64,000 nt of DNA from Actinernus sp. WN-2022. Taxonomy: Eukaryota > Cnidaria > Anthozoa > Actiniaria > Actinernidae. The DNA is taken from assembly GCA_030867875.1 (NCBI GenBank), contig JAOWCC010000655.1:6301083-6365082 (forward strand), read 5' to 3'. Below the pieces are notes generated by a model. The model had not been told where the DNA came from, ran no database searches, and saw nothing but the letters and a program-made list of their open reading frames with translations. The position numbers and the translations under genes were made by a program. The first letter of the stretch is position 1; each line of letters begins with the position of its first letter. Below are positions 33,289 to 44,906 of the stretch, piece by piece.

Positions 33289-33890
33289 CTGGTATACAGA
33301 AGTAATTTATTTATTTTAAGTCTTTCGTAGCGATAAGACCTGATATTACAATCATCAGCAGCTGTCCTGGCGCTTGGTACAAGCTTACTTTGTTTCAATG
33401 TGAAATAACTGTCCTATCTTATTGCACCTTTTGCCTCCTTTTCAACTTGTGGATGCGCGCAAGCCCAGGAACGATTTATCGGGATGATAATAGTAATCGA
33501 TATTTCATTTAATAAATAATCGAAGATCGAAATGAAACATGAATTGCTGTTGCAATCGCCGTTTCTTAAGTCTTCATCGCCGGTTCCTTGTTCCAATCTG
33601 TAAAGTTAATGCAAATGCATTTATATGCTAGCGAGCAGCAGTGTATTCCATGTGGGAGATTTATCTTCATCCTTTTTTTCCTCTTGAGTTTGGAATTTTG
33701 CATCTTAACGAGGACGAGAGTCAAGTTTTTCATAGTCAACAGGAATGATGTTCTTGGCAGTCTTCTTCAATGACTTCATCTCTTTTGGAAATGAGTATTC
33801 GTAAGGAAAATACTACGCATCCTTGCTTTTCAAAAGCTGAATTGCTGAATTTGGGACATATCTCTATTAACGTATGAGCTAGCTCTACAC

Positions 33891-34200
33891 CTAGGAGGTG
33901 GGCATTACGTTGATCTCTAAGAAACCCCTGATTAGGTCTGGATAATTATTCTCCAAGGACTCTTCAAGATTCTTGAATGTGAAAAGTGTTTTCTTTCCAG
34001 ATAACAATGGAGCAATTTGGACTCCTTTGGCGGCTAGCTTTCTAATAGCTGTTAAATTGAATTGCACCATGGATGATGTAGATATCATTGCAGAAAATGT
34101 TAGTTGTGAATCGAGGCACTGCAGCTGGTTTCTCTTTCCTTGCAATTCCCCAATGATGTGTTGTGTGGCCACTGTGCCGCTCTTATTTGGGGGAGACCAC
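33891..34200 (-). CDS. possible C-terminal exon, unrecognised
   Basis: The last 100 codons of a 176-codon frame look coding: NQLQCLDSQLTFSAM, FNLTAIRKLAAKGVQIAPL and SLENNYPDLIRGFLEIN before the stop. The upstream part (Pro- and His-rich, near 34200-34420) looks non-coding. I cannot name the family or place the 5' boundary. Confidence 0.3.
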
Positions 34201-34947
34201 TGGGGTCCTTTAGTATGGCCTGCCCCAGGTTTGGGGTTATTTATAGGTAAAGTAAGGAATATAGGGCAGTGAGGTGGGCAAGTTTGGTACTTTTGACCAA
34301 AGGTGTTGGCCCAAGAGTGTGGATTATGAATTTTCTTTGGCCAAAAATCTCGAATCCCCACCGCTTCACCATCCCCCATCCCCATAAGATTAACATTGAC
34401 AGGTGCGCAGTGTGTATACATGCTTTACCTTTCTTCAAGGTAAAATCAATGAAAGTCATTTTTTATACTTAGACTAATAAACTATAGACCTAGCTGCGTG
34501 AGGTAAAACAACTACTGTACTCGGAGAATACAAAGACTGATTGATTCCGAAGGTGTTTACCGTGGGCGGGACTACCGGACTACGAGATAGAATGATACGC
34601 CAGATCAAAGTTCAAAGACAAGGAATCACGGAACTAGCAAACAGCAGGGAACTGGAAGAATTAAATATTTTGGTCAAAAGTCAAAAATGACCCAATTCTT
34701 AAAACGTTTCCTGTCCCAACCACAGAGACAAGCAACAACACTCGTTTCTTTGGCACAGTGAGATGTTTATTGAAGCAGACAGCGAAAACAAGTATCCACA
34801 ACAATTCAAATAAACTTCTCATGCCGCCAGACCAGCCAAAGAAATGAGCGCTGTGACAGAAAAGCTATAACTGTAAGTAGAGCAAATCACTTACCAAATG
34901 TCTATGCATATTATCAGCGACCTGCAGTTTACAAGTCATAGAAAAAT

Positions 34948-35448
34948 CTAAATAGTCTTATACGCGTCCGAGAGCCAATCTCCGTAGGTCTGAATACATT
35001 CCCCAGGTACGCCCATCTTAAAAGCCCATGTAGTGGCTCCGCACCTAAACGAATGACCCCTAAAGGTGTTGAGGTCGGGAATGCCTGCCCTGGCTAACCT
35101 AAGCCGAAATTCACGCACCAAACGTGCCTTGATAAGTGGTAAGGATTTGCCAGAAGCGTCTGGAAAAATGAAAGCGGGCATGTTAGACCTGGACGGAAAC
35201 ATCTTGCACATGCAAGAATAAAGATGAACTGGACAAATAGGAGACCCAGGAATGGGTAATAAGGGCAGGACGAGAACCTGCTTCCCTAACTGAATAGTCT
35301 TAGTCCATTTAAATGTAACTGGCAGCCCGGAATGAGAAGTAGCAATGTCAGCCCTGCTTACTGGGATCAAACTTACGAGGTGAAACTGGAAATGATAACC
35401 TAGCAAATAAAAAGAAGGTAAAACTAAAGGCACACAAAATGACCACAT
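34948..35448 (-). pseudogene. tyrosine recombinase C-terminal fragment
   Basis: The frame shows VTFKWTKTIQLGKQVLVLPL, PGSPICPVHLY and then the catalytic block FRGHSFRCGATTWAFKMG with the His-x-x-Arg pair, followed by GDWLSDAYKT. A stop follows immediately, where these enzymes normally carry the nucleophilic Tyr in a KxYL-type context. The N-terminal catalytic Arg region is only partly present. The sequence resembles recombinases of DIRS-type retroelements or Cryptons in cnidarians. With the nucleophile region lost and the N-terminus missing it should be inactive. No reverse transcriptase lies nearby to decide between DIRS and Crypton. Confidence 0.7.
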
Positions 35449-36284
35449 CTTCTGTTTTGGTCATGTCACTCACCTGAGAAATAGCATTGTTCCTCTGCCT
35501 TTTCGAATGGGCTTTTCTCCGTTTGCCAACAAGAACAGCACACCGAAAGCCAACCAGCCAAATTCCCTGCTAGCAGCTACCGTTCAGACATCAGACGGTC
35601 AGACATCGCAACAACTTGGCTGGGGTCTAGAAGTTTCAAATATAGTGTAATCGTTGAGTATTAGCTTTACAACTACTCGATCTATGAACCAAAAATAGAA
35701 ATAAGGACATCACAATTACAACAAAACGGAACCAAACGACAAAAGCGCTGCCCGGTCTAGTAACAAATAACAGTTTGCCTTCGGGCAAGCTGAGGGAAAC
35801 AACACCCGGACGTTACTTTTCATGGTGCTACAATTCCAGCGAAGAAACTATCTACATTATCTATGACACATTGTAAAAGTACATGTACTCTTAAACTTGT
35901 GAACGGACCTATGACCTGACCCGAGACCTGACCCGAGACCTGCACATCTGTAAGGCATATTTTTCCCGAATTGCTGTGAAAGCTCATAATTATCACAAGA
36001 GTAAGTGGGTGAAAAAAATACCCGAACAAAACATAATAGGAAAGATAACTTACATGTCTCCTTTGAATGTGATACCTGAATTTCCACGCATCATTAAAAA
36101 CTTCATGGCAACAGGTACCAAGGTCCTGACCATTTTCTGCAATGAGAACGAATTACTTTAGCATGCAATATTCTGGTGGAACAAATTGTTGAAGAATTTA
36201 GTCATTTAATATTAATATAATCTCCACGGAACAAATTTGAAAGATACTCGGAAGTCTCCGAGCTAGGCGAGAGAACAAATCTCC
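35449..36284. other. non-coding interval
   Basis: Nothing was recognised apart from a short duplicated phrase (GACCTGACCCGAGACCTG near 35922-35945). Confidence 0.35.
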
Positions 36285-38030
36285 ATGCCCTTCCTCGAGT
36301 TACTACGAGCCACGTTTTGACCTACGTTAAGCGAAGTGTAGGAGCGTGTGCTACCTGCGGGAGATATCCTACTTACGTCATTATATATTCGCTCCAATTC
36401 GTCCCTTTTGCAACAAACCCTTTGGAACTGGTTACCCGTTTTCTGGCAGAGGGCAATATTAGGACCGTAAGGGCCTCGAGCCAATTATCGACCTGAAATA
36501 GACAAATAAAAGGAATTGCTGAGGAACTCTCTAATAACAATAAGAAGGTTATTGTTGTGATTGGGTTTGGTGAGATCATTGTGGTTTATACTGGTTTGTG
36601 ATGGGCCATGATGGCTAAAATCAGTACAAACCACTTGTATCTGTTAACACAATCAGAAAATAATTCAGCCAGATGCAATACGTGGGACTAAGCTGATGCC
36701 ACATATATAAGCAATGTTATAAACGAAAAAAGGATTGGGTCTGCGTGCAAAAGGCTGCTAGCAGGGGTAACAATGTAAATAATACAGACCTTAATTCGCA
36801 AGAGAGTTCACAGGCTAGGGAGTCTTTGGGACATGTACATGTAATGGTACATGGCCACTGCATGAAAACGTTTTCTTCAAATTATCCTTACGTCTCAATT
36901 GTAACACAACATTTATATGTGCCGGGCAGAAATCCTGGTTTTCCCTTGGAAGCAAAACACGAGCTCCCGACTCTTTACAGTGTAATTCAATCTGACTGCT
37001 CTTGGCGTTCACTGAGAGACACTGAGAGACTTCGGTCGCACGTCCGGCAATGATTCATCAGTTGGAGCTTATATTATTTCTTATTAATGTAGTTATTAGT
37101 AACCACAGTAATAGAGGTATTTTTTTCACTTTGTATGTAAATTAACATTTGATACCAACAAACCTTTGGACACTGATTTGCCTTGTTGAGGAGATTGTCT
37201 AGGGGTTTTTCTCGTTCCTCCTGATCATTGTCATTCCTCAAGTTACTACGAGCCACTTTTTGACCTACGTTAAGTGAAGTGTAGGAGCGTGTGCTACCTG
37301 CGGGAGATGTCCTACATAAGTCATTATATATTCGCTCCAATTCGTCCCTTTTGCAACAAACCCTTTGGAACTGGTTACCCGTTTTCTTGCCGAGGGCAAT
37401 ATTAGGACCCTAAGGGCCTCGAGCCAATTATCGACCTGAAATAGACAAATAAAAGGATTTGCTGAGGAACTCTCTAATAACAATAACAAGAGGTTGTACG
37501 CAGCCTGTACTCGGGCCATATCAGTCTAGTCCCAGGCATTTCTGGCTTGGTAATTTTTGTTATTGGGTTTGGTGCGATCATTGTGATTTATACTAGTTTG
37601 TGATGAGCCATACCACTGGGATCTGTTAACAGAATCATAAAAAAAACACAGCCAGATGCAATACGTGGGACTAAGCTGATGCCACATATATAAGCAATGT
37701 CAGCAACGAAAAAAGGATTGGCTCTGCGTGCAAAAGGCACGTGCAAACAATGCACCATAAACATATTTGGAACATGTCCATGTAATGGTACATGGCCACT
37801 GCATGAAAACGTTTTCTTCAAATTATCCTTACGTCTCAATTGTAACACAACATTTATATGTGCCTGGCAGGAATCCTGGTTTTCCCTTGGAAGCAAAACA
37901 CGAGCTCCCGACTCTTTACAGTGTAATTCGATCTGACTGCTCTTGGCGTTCACTTAGAGACACTGAGAGACTTCGGTCGCACGTCCGGCAATGATTCATC
38001 AGTTGGAGCTTATATTATTTCTTAGTGAGT
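36285..38030. repeat. 0.95-kb direct tandem duplication plus partial third copy
   Basis: 36285-37080 matches 37238-38030 at an offset of about 953 bp. The joining segment 37082-37237 is repeated once more at 38291-38440 (TAGTTATTAGTAACCACA). Copy 1 has an extra block near 36755-36830. Weak open frames occur but none looks conserved as protein. A 42-bp piece (GAGCGTGTGCTACCTGCGGG and onward) recurs at 61304-61345, so this is a dispersed family. Confidence 0.8.
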
Positions 38031-38540
38031 TCCGTTCTGCATTTGGTTTTACTTTCAATAATATTCATTTGTAATAATTCCCATGTCAGTCACAATAATA
38101 ACGCAAACAAACAAAACGTTTACATTGAATTTTACGATAACGAGCCGGTCTGAGAGGAATCGAAGCAGTTATTTTTTCTGTTTCTTATTTGACGAGGAGC
38201 TTTGTTTTTATTTTTAATTTTATTTTGTGGGGGGAGGAGGCTGTTTCCTCTTTTCTCCAACTACGACCTGTCATATATGGAAAAAAGTTAAATGTAGTTA
38301 TTAGTAACCACACTAATAGAGGTATTTTTTCAGTTTGTATGTTAAATTAACATTTGATACCAATAAACCTTTGGACACTGATTTGCCTTGTTGAGGAGAT
38401 TGTCTAGAGTTTTTTCCTCGTTCCTCCTGATCATTGCCTTTTTCTCGCAAATCCCTGATTCGTTTATGCCTCCGTAGCTTGTCGAAATACCATTTACCTT
38501 TCTTGGCACTGAGAAGGTAGTCGTCAGAGGCACTGCTCCA

Positions 38541-38656
38541 TTCGGTTCGATATCGTATGATATGCATCGCATGATATCGTTCGGTTCGGTATCGCATGAT
38601 ATCGTTCGGTTCGGTATCGCATGATATCGTTCGGTTCGGTATCGCATGATATGCAT
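38541..38656 (+). repeat. 25-bp minisatellite
   Basis: The unit TCGGTTCGGTATCGCATGAT plus ATCGT is repeated perfectly at 38581 and 38606 and imperfectly at 38631. A diverged copy precedes at 38541. Confidence 0.95.
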
Positions 38657-38732
38657 GGGGGTAAAGATGTGTTTTATACCATTTAAACAAGGTTCAATCC
38701 AGTTTTTTTATGTCTAATATAAAGTCCACTAT

Positions 38733-39600
38733 ATGGGTATCGGCCTCAGGTGCATAATTATTTCCTTTGTTGCAGTACCCTTGCTGCATGAAGGTTTAGC
38801 TCGAAGATCCTCACCTCCCGATGGTTTGTCTGAAACCATGAAATTAAATCAAACGCTAAATGCAAGTCTGAAGAGGTGTGTCTTAACTGCAGCCTTGAAA
38901 GATGAAAAACACTTAATTGTTCGTACATGTATGTTCTCTGGCAGACTATTCCATAAAGCTGGCGCAGCAGAAGAACATGATTTCCCACCAATCATTGGGA
39001 ACCATTTACCACTTGGTGTCAATAACATAACTGCGTTGCATGAACTGAGTTCACATCGCGAGTGGTTCCTAACAGATATAAGATTAACTAAATACTCAGG
39101 TGCATGGCCCATAAATACACTTAAAAGTAAGAATTAGAACTTTAAAATAAATACGGTACTTAACTGGCAGCCAATGGAGCGATAAGAGCGAGCAAACCTG
39201 GGCGAGCCTGTGACAAGTCTAGCCGTAGCATTCTGTATGTGCTGAAATGTAGCAATATGACATGCAGGTAGACCATAAAGCAGACTGTTACAATAGTCAA
39301 TCCTACTAGTAATAAACGTGGGTAGCTGGACGAGATAAGTATTTCCTAATTCTACAAATGTTCTATTAGTAGTAAAAACCAGAGCTACAGATCTTATTAA
39401 TATGATTGAGCATGTTTAGTTTAGCATTGAACCAGGATCCCCGATTCCTAACTACAGGTGATGATTCTATAGAGCAATCACCAACAGTCTAACTTTATCT
39501 AATTGTTGTTTAGTGCCAAGGAAAATAAATTCAGTCTTATCCGAGTTCAGTTTGAGTTTGTCAGCAAGCATCCACAGTGCAATTTATACCTTCTACTGTT
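38733..39600 (-). mobile_element. LINE reverse transcriptase 3' fragment
   Basis: In several minus-strand frames the usual C-terminal landmarks appear in order: LADKLKLNSDKTEFIFLG near 39560, LYGLPACHIATFQHIQNATA near 39270, then APALWNSLPENIHVRTIKCF and FKAAVKTHLFRLAF to 38849. Frameshifts separate them. The order is that of L2/CR1-like reverse transcriptases after the catalytic palm, so this is a truncated, inactive copy. Confidence 0.75.
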
Positions 39601-40289
39601 TGACTAAACATTTCCACATTTCCCTTACTATGTGTCTCTCGAAGGAATGTAACGCCTTTGTCACCTTCATGTTTTGAAATCGAAATAAAGACTTTCGATT
39701 TTTAAAATAATCTCTCATACGTTTAAGGAAATAAGGCTAAAATCAAAATTATCCATAATTTAATATATAAACAAAGGAAGGAGTAAATCGTAAATGATAA
39801 GAAGGACTAGAGGACCGCAAAATAGCGAAAAACAAACAAACAAATCACAATTGTTATGAAAAAGATCAATGGGAAAAAATCATGTAGCCAATTGCATCAA
39901 TAGCCGACATGATAAGATTATATTGATTGGCACAATGACAACAATCAGCTGTGGTCAGAGTCGAAAAACAGACTAAAGTTTACAGATTAAAAAGTTTGAT
40001 CCAAAAATTTATGAAGTCATTTAAATTCAGGAAGATCTAAATTATATGTGATTTATCGAGAATACAAAGAAATGGATGCCTGCTGAAATTGGTAGAAAGA
40101 ATATTCTAAATTTCAACAACATTTCTTACATTGCTAACGTACGTATATAACCTAAATCATCTAATTTTTAGAGTTTATGGCCTAAGCTTGAAATACAGAC
40201 CTTCTTTAAAGTGATTAAAGAATATTGCAAGTTAAGCATGTAGATAGATAGAATTCAAGAATAAGTAAATGAACGCAGTATAATAATAG
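39601..40289. other. AT-rich interval
   Basis: No coding block or repeat structure was recognised. Confidence 0.35.
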
Positions 40290-40591
40290 AATGGATTACT
40301 TGTCTAGGTCACGTAGAAAGGAGATTCTTAATGCACTACCAGCTAGGATACGAAGTGCAAATTCAATAACTAATTTTAAGTCGTGTCTTAAGACACACCT
40401 TTTCAATTATAATTTAGAATAGTGTGTTTATTTATTGCTTCGTGGAACAATTTATTCATTATTATATATTTTAAGAAAAATGTAAATCTCGAATCTTTTT
40501 AAACTAAGTACTGTTAAATTTATATTCATATTGTAAACGCATTGAGGCTTGCATAATGCGTTCTAAGAACGGTTATTATTATTATTATTAT
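40290..40591 (+). mobile_element. LINE 3' end, plus strand
   Basis: The plus strand reads ILNALPARIRSANSITNFKS, then LKTHLFNYNLE and a stop at about 40423, the normal end of an L2-like reverse transcriptase. The following 3' UTR ends in a run of ATT repeats at about 40575-40591, the typical LINE tail. Confidence 0.7.
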
Positions 40592-40614
40592 CGGGGTGGA
40601 TTCCTCTGTTTTCC

Positions 40615-41166
40615 TTATGAAGATTTTCCATCATATGACCAACATCCTTGATATTTCTTGATATTTCGTTTGCCTTTACTTTTCTTGCCTCTGTAAATAA
40701 CCTCTGCCAATAACTTTCTCCGTGTGGCTGTCAGATGTTTGTTGATGTAAATATGGTATTCTCTAGGAAAAGTACCGCTAGTGTTGTAATGCCTCAGACC
40801 TCTCCTAGCTTGATTCAAGTGCTGCTTACTTTTATAATTCCCAAACCTTACAAGTATAGGCCTAGGACTATTTTCAGCCCTAAAACTAACTTCTTTCCTT
40901 TTGCCAACAGACATTCGGTGAGCGATATCTATATCCTCTTCTGAAAATATCCACTTCTGAAAATATCCACTTCGAGTGCTTCCGCCAACTTCATAATGTG
41001 ACTTTCTGGGCTTTCTCCTCTCTCCCCTGGAAGTTCCATTTTCTTGGTCGTCCAAACCCAGAACAATATCGTCTGAGCTATCAGTAAGGTTGTTGACTTC
41101 CTCTTCTACGGCCCTGACTCTCTCTTCCAATTTGCTGTTCTCCTTTTCAATCTCATGATAAGTTTA
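40615..41166 (-). CDS. LINE ORF1-like RNA-binding protein
   Basis: A frame of 171 codons starts with a coiled-coil (EERVRAVEEEVNNL), then a charged linker, then the ORF1 RNA-binding core: EEDIDIAHRM, RPILVRFGNYKSKQHLNQAR and the end YINKHLTATRRKLLAEV. This is the pattern of L1-type ORF1 proteins, which coat element RNA. In-frame coding continues upstream to about 41163 (EIEKENSKLE). A separate coiled-coil piece ends at a good donor (GAGGAG|GTGAGTC near 41377), so an intron is possible, which is unusual for a LINE. The body is intact in this copy. Confidence 0.6.
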
Positions 41167-41460
41167 TTTAAATATCCGGAGAAAGATAAATCCTCTGAAT
41201 ACATAAATCAGTGTTGTCTTGTTTTCGGAATAAGGGTAATAAGCTACTCCCCAGCGGCCTGTAAGCTTGTATTTAATATCGACACTTTATTAAAACAAAT
41301 GCTTATAATTTACATTTTACAAACAATTGGGTGGCTCTTGCTACAGTACATGTAGAATGTATATTTCGACTCACCTCCTCCCTCAACTCTTCACGTTCAC
41401 GGTGCTTTGCACGGTTCTCACTCGCTAATCTAGTCTGCTTCGGCTGTGGCCCAAATAAAA

Positions 41461-41985
41461 CACCACTGGAGGAACAGCTCCACGCTTAAGGCACCTTTTT
41501 ACGTTTTGGCCAGCTAGCAAATGTTCTTTCAAATCTTTAATCGAAAGATCCTGACAAAAGTGCTCACTACAAACAAAAGCAGTTCTCTATAAAAGGAGGC
41601 AAATTCTCTCTCCTCAGTCTCACAGTCCACGTTTTCGCAGTCCCTTGTGTTTAGGAATTCTGTGAGAAATAATTATCTTATCCGAGGACTTCGATGAGTA
41701 ATTTTTGCATCCAGGCACACAGCAATTAACTATATTTTCTCCAAAAAGACTATGGAAAAACAATCGACATCCTGTTGAGGACCTTGCCGATATGATGTCA
41801 CACTTGCATCTGCTAACTGTTTTGGCTTCCGCAATGAAAAATCAAGATGGCGGCTCGGAACGTGTCATTCAGGTAGTTTTTCTCTAAAAAAATATTGTGA
41901 ATTGACATGAATTACTTGGCTGAAGTTAATTTAAATGTCATTCAACTGCGTATGAAAACGACTCAAAATTGGCCTTGAGTTCCCA
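41461..41985. other. non-coding interval
   Basis: Nothing firm was recognised. A YY1-like AAGATGGCGGC lies at about 41833. Confidence 0.35.
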
Positions 41986-43950
41986 TTTAAAGCAATTGCA
42001 AAGGAAATAGGCCATACCTGGTGTTATTGTAGCACACTATTAACCAACTTGGTTCCCATTGCAAATGAATCAACCCAACTGAATTCAAGATCGTCCAAAA
42101 ACTGAATAAAATGTTCCTAATTACATGCAAGAGGAGGGAATGTCCTGACCTTGAATTATACCAAATAGGGTGCTGGAAGTCAGACCATAGGAGATTAGAA
42201 AAATAGCTGGAATACCACTTGTAGATAAAAACCCTGTAAAACTAGTAAAACGAGATAATCCAAGGTCAAGGGAGCAAAATAACAGTGTTTTGTGACACTG
42301 TGACATGTCCATTACCACCAGACCCCTTGTGTGCGGGTTTGATGACAATGTCTTGTCGTTGGTTAAGTCGGTGAATGCTTTTACGTTCACTATTAGATAA
42401 ATTATCAGAGATACGATTAGGTTTGGTAATATCAGTTTTAATAGCATCTAAAAAAGGATTTAAAGCCATGTCTCTATCAGCGGTAGGCATCTAAGTGCTC
42501 TTAAAGTGAAAGGGATTAACAGGTTGGTTGGAATTATAAGCGTTATAATCATGAAAATATTCTGTTAAACGCATACGTTGGGAAAAGACATCGGCTGTAA
42601 CTTCCAGCCAATTAATGTGTCGCGGTGTGTGACAGAAGGTTAAACCACGAGCGAGTATGAAAGTTCCGTCCTGAGAAAGTGGTGTCTGAGTTAAATTAAC
42701 AACTGCGGTAGAGTCGAGCTTATTGTAAATGTTCTTTATAGCAGAAAGGTTGGGTGGTTCATTTTTACGTCTATTGTTAGCGTGACTGTGGTTATTAGTG
42801 GTATTAGATCCGATATTATACCGATTAGATCTGTATTTTAAAATGATTTCTCCTTTTCTGCATCTTCTGTTAGAAAGTACGGGCTCAAGAGATAAAGCCA
42901 TAGAGTCAATCTTACCTACAAAATAAGTGTAATGTTAACGAGTACAAGTTCTGAGTAATTGTTGCTTATGGACTGATAGTTCCTGTTTAAGTGACTTGAT
43001 ATGCTTACAGCTTTCTGAGGATAATAGTTTCAGGTGTTGTTGGGCAGCATAGCATAACACAGAATGTTTTTCCATTGTTTATAGAACCAGAAGTTGTTAG
43101 GTGTAAAGGCTGGTGTGCATTTAGGCATAAGTCCATTTGGTATGAGGTTATTGTTGGTGTAGAATTTATAGTTGATGAAATGGTGCTGGTAACGAACGAG
43201 TTTTAACTGGATGCATTTAATGGTGTCGAAGAGCACAGTAAATTTAGGTGTCATCAGTGTCCATTAGAGTGGCAGGAGACAGAATAGGGCCAGGATTCGG
43301 TTGAACGTCCATACAAATTAATGACATTTAACAATCATAGTTAACTGGGAAATTGTCCAACATTGTTCTCATAATTACATGCTTAATTGGGTCGTCTTGT
43401 GCGTCGAATTTGAGTTATTTTGGGATCGCTTTGCAAATAGCTATTGGCAAGCGGACAGTGCTCATTTGGCGCATGTGCAACGAGGTCATCAAATGTGACA
43501 AGTTTGGCCTCGTGCTAAGTTCCAGCTTGCTTGCTTTGCATTTGCTTGCCGGATTGCCCCACCCACCCGTCCCTATTATGGAAGGTCTAAGACCTAGGTA
43601 AGTATATTGTTCCACTGTAAACCAGTGTGACAGGTGCCGGGGGTTGACTCGTGGCTTGGTTGCCATGGTTCCCTCCTTAGTTGCGTATTACTTGCCTGTT
43701 GCTAGTACTTGCATTGCAAATGGCACCTACCCTCCATCCTTATTGACAAGTTAACGAGAGAGGATCCACCAAGCATGATTGCGGCGAGGGAAAAGAGTAG
43801 TGTGAAGAGTCCTCTTGGTAGGGTGACGTTCCAAGATTTGTTGTTACTGGGTGAGCAACGATGAGTACATTTAGAGATTGGCTCCTTTCATGCAAACTCA
43901 ATGTGTATTCTCCACGAGCTGATGTCGATGCCCATAGTAGTGAAATGGAA
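41986..43950 (-). mobile_element. Penelope-like element, copy 2, with nested insert
   Basis: This is the same family as 28022-29560. The minus-strand frames are better kept here: MDVQPNPGP at about 43310, then IKCIQLKLVRYQHHFI, MPKCTPAFTPNNFWFYKQW, LSQDGTFILARGLTFCHTPR and MRLTEYFHDYNAY, and finally a split KPADKGG-type box (DIVIKPAHKG). This order is what I recall for the N-terminal part of Penelope-like reverse transcriptases. A 433-bp insert (43322-43754) splits it just upstream of the NPGP motif. The catalytic reverse transcriptase region is missing, so the copy is dead. Confidence 0.65.
43322..43754. mobile_element. 433-bp insert at TTAA inside the Penelope-like copy
   Basis: Copy 1 shows the uninterrupted site (CAAATTACGAGTGAGGATCC). 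Copy 2 shows CAAATTAA, the insert, then GTTAACGAGAGAGGATCC. TTAA at 43318-43321 and 43751-43754 is therefore the likely target duplication, as in piggyBac or Kolobok elements. The insert has no obvious inverted ends and no protein. A relative lies at 11053-11551. Confidence 0.65.
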
Positions 43951-44579
43951 TAACAGGAAAATCGGATCTATAGAATATAACTACGGTTCAAAACGTAACG
44001 AATAATAAAAATAATAATAAAGAGTAATAAAAAAATAAAATAAAAAAAAGTAGCAAAAACCTTATACGACAATTCGGTGGTACGTTGGAACTTGCAGAGA
44101 GATCTGATCAGCCAAAAGTAGACAATAATAATAATAATAATAAATATTTCCGTTGACATGACTTTGACATTGACATTGCTTTACTCAAACCAACAGCATC
44201 CATTTCTGAAACTTTAAACTTGTGTTATCTTGACATCTTTCTCTGGCTGTCTGGGCAACAACACTGAGAACATTCTTCAGCACTCCACATACAATGTGAA
44301 ATCCAATATTTTGTTCATGTGTTGTTGTCAAGGACTTCATGCTAGCTCTGCAGGCTGGAAACACAGTCTAAGCCAACTCTTGTACTCAGACCGTTGGTAC
44401 AACACCTTGATCTCGTTAACAGTGAACCTTACTTCAACGTTATCCTGGATGTTTCTCCAGCAATTCTTATACTTTTAGCCAAACCTTTGCCGCAAACGTT
44501 TCTATTACTCTCGAAAGCTCAGCCAAACGATTTGCATTGTGAACATGACGTGTAGATTTGTAAAATAAATACTAATAGC
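43951..44579. other. interval with AAT and ATA microsatellites
   Basis: Short runs of AATAATAAT occur at about 44004-44020 and 44127-44145. No gene was recognised. Confidence 0.4.
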
Positions 44580-44906
44580 CTAATCATTTGGATCAATTAG
44601 TTCCCTTATGAGTTCACGTAACAAATGAGCAGTGTGAAATTTACAATTCACCTTTTTCATTTCTCTGATTATTTCCAGGAACGTTTGCTCGGTTTCGTGC
44701 ACCACTGACAGATTAATCGTATGGGGAATAAGGAATGAATAGAAGACAGACTCCAACATTAACGTGCCATCATCAAAACGGTTTGCCACTGGGTTCAGTT
44801 GAAGCCAATTGCCTACTCTTATTGTTTGAATACCACCAAGACGTTGATTTCTTCTAATCGTAGAAGCAATGCTGTGAATAAGCTCAAGTATCCGAACACT
44901 TTCCAT
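44580..44906 (-). pseudogene. possible Pif1-like helicase fragment
   Basis: The frame has GGIQTIRVGNWLQLNPVANR, which resembles the Pif1-family box GDFxQLPPV with the Asp replaced by Asn, followed by FLIPHTINLSVVHETEQTFL and IIREMKKVNCKFHT, where Pif1-like proteins have LSEVMRQ-type and REVSxG-type stretches. The Walker A part is not seen upstream. Such helicases occur in Helitrons and other invertebrate elements. With key residues changed and the rest missing, it is read as a relic. Confidence 0.45.

Noticed and set aside
36263..37340. Open frames in the 36-38 kb duplication as a duplicated gene
   Set aside because: The frames are not conserved between units and no family is recognisable; best treated as non-coding repeat.
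38541..38656. 25-bp repeats as a CRISPR-like array or coding repeat
   Set aside because: No spacers, and the open frame through it is a by-product of the repeat period.
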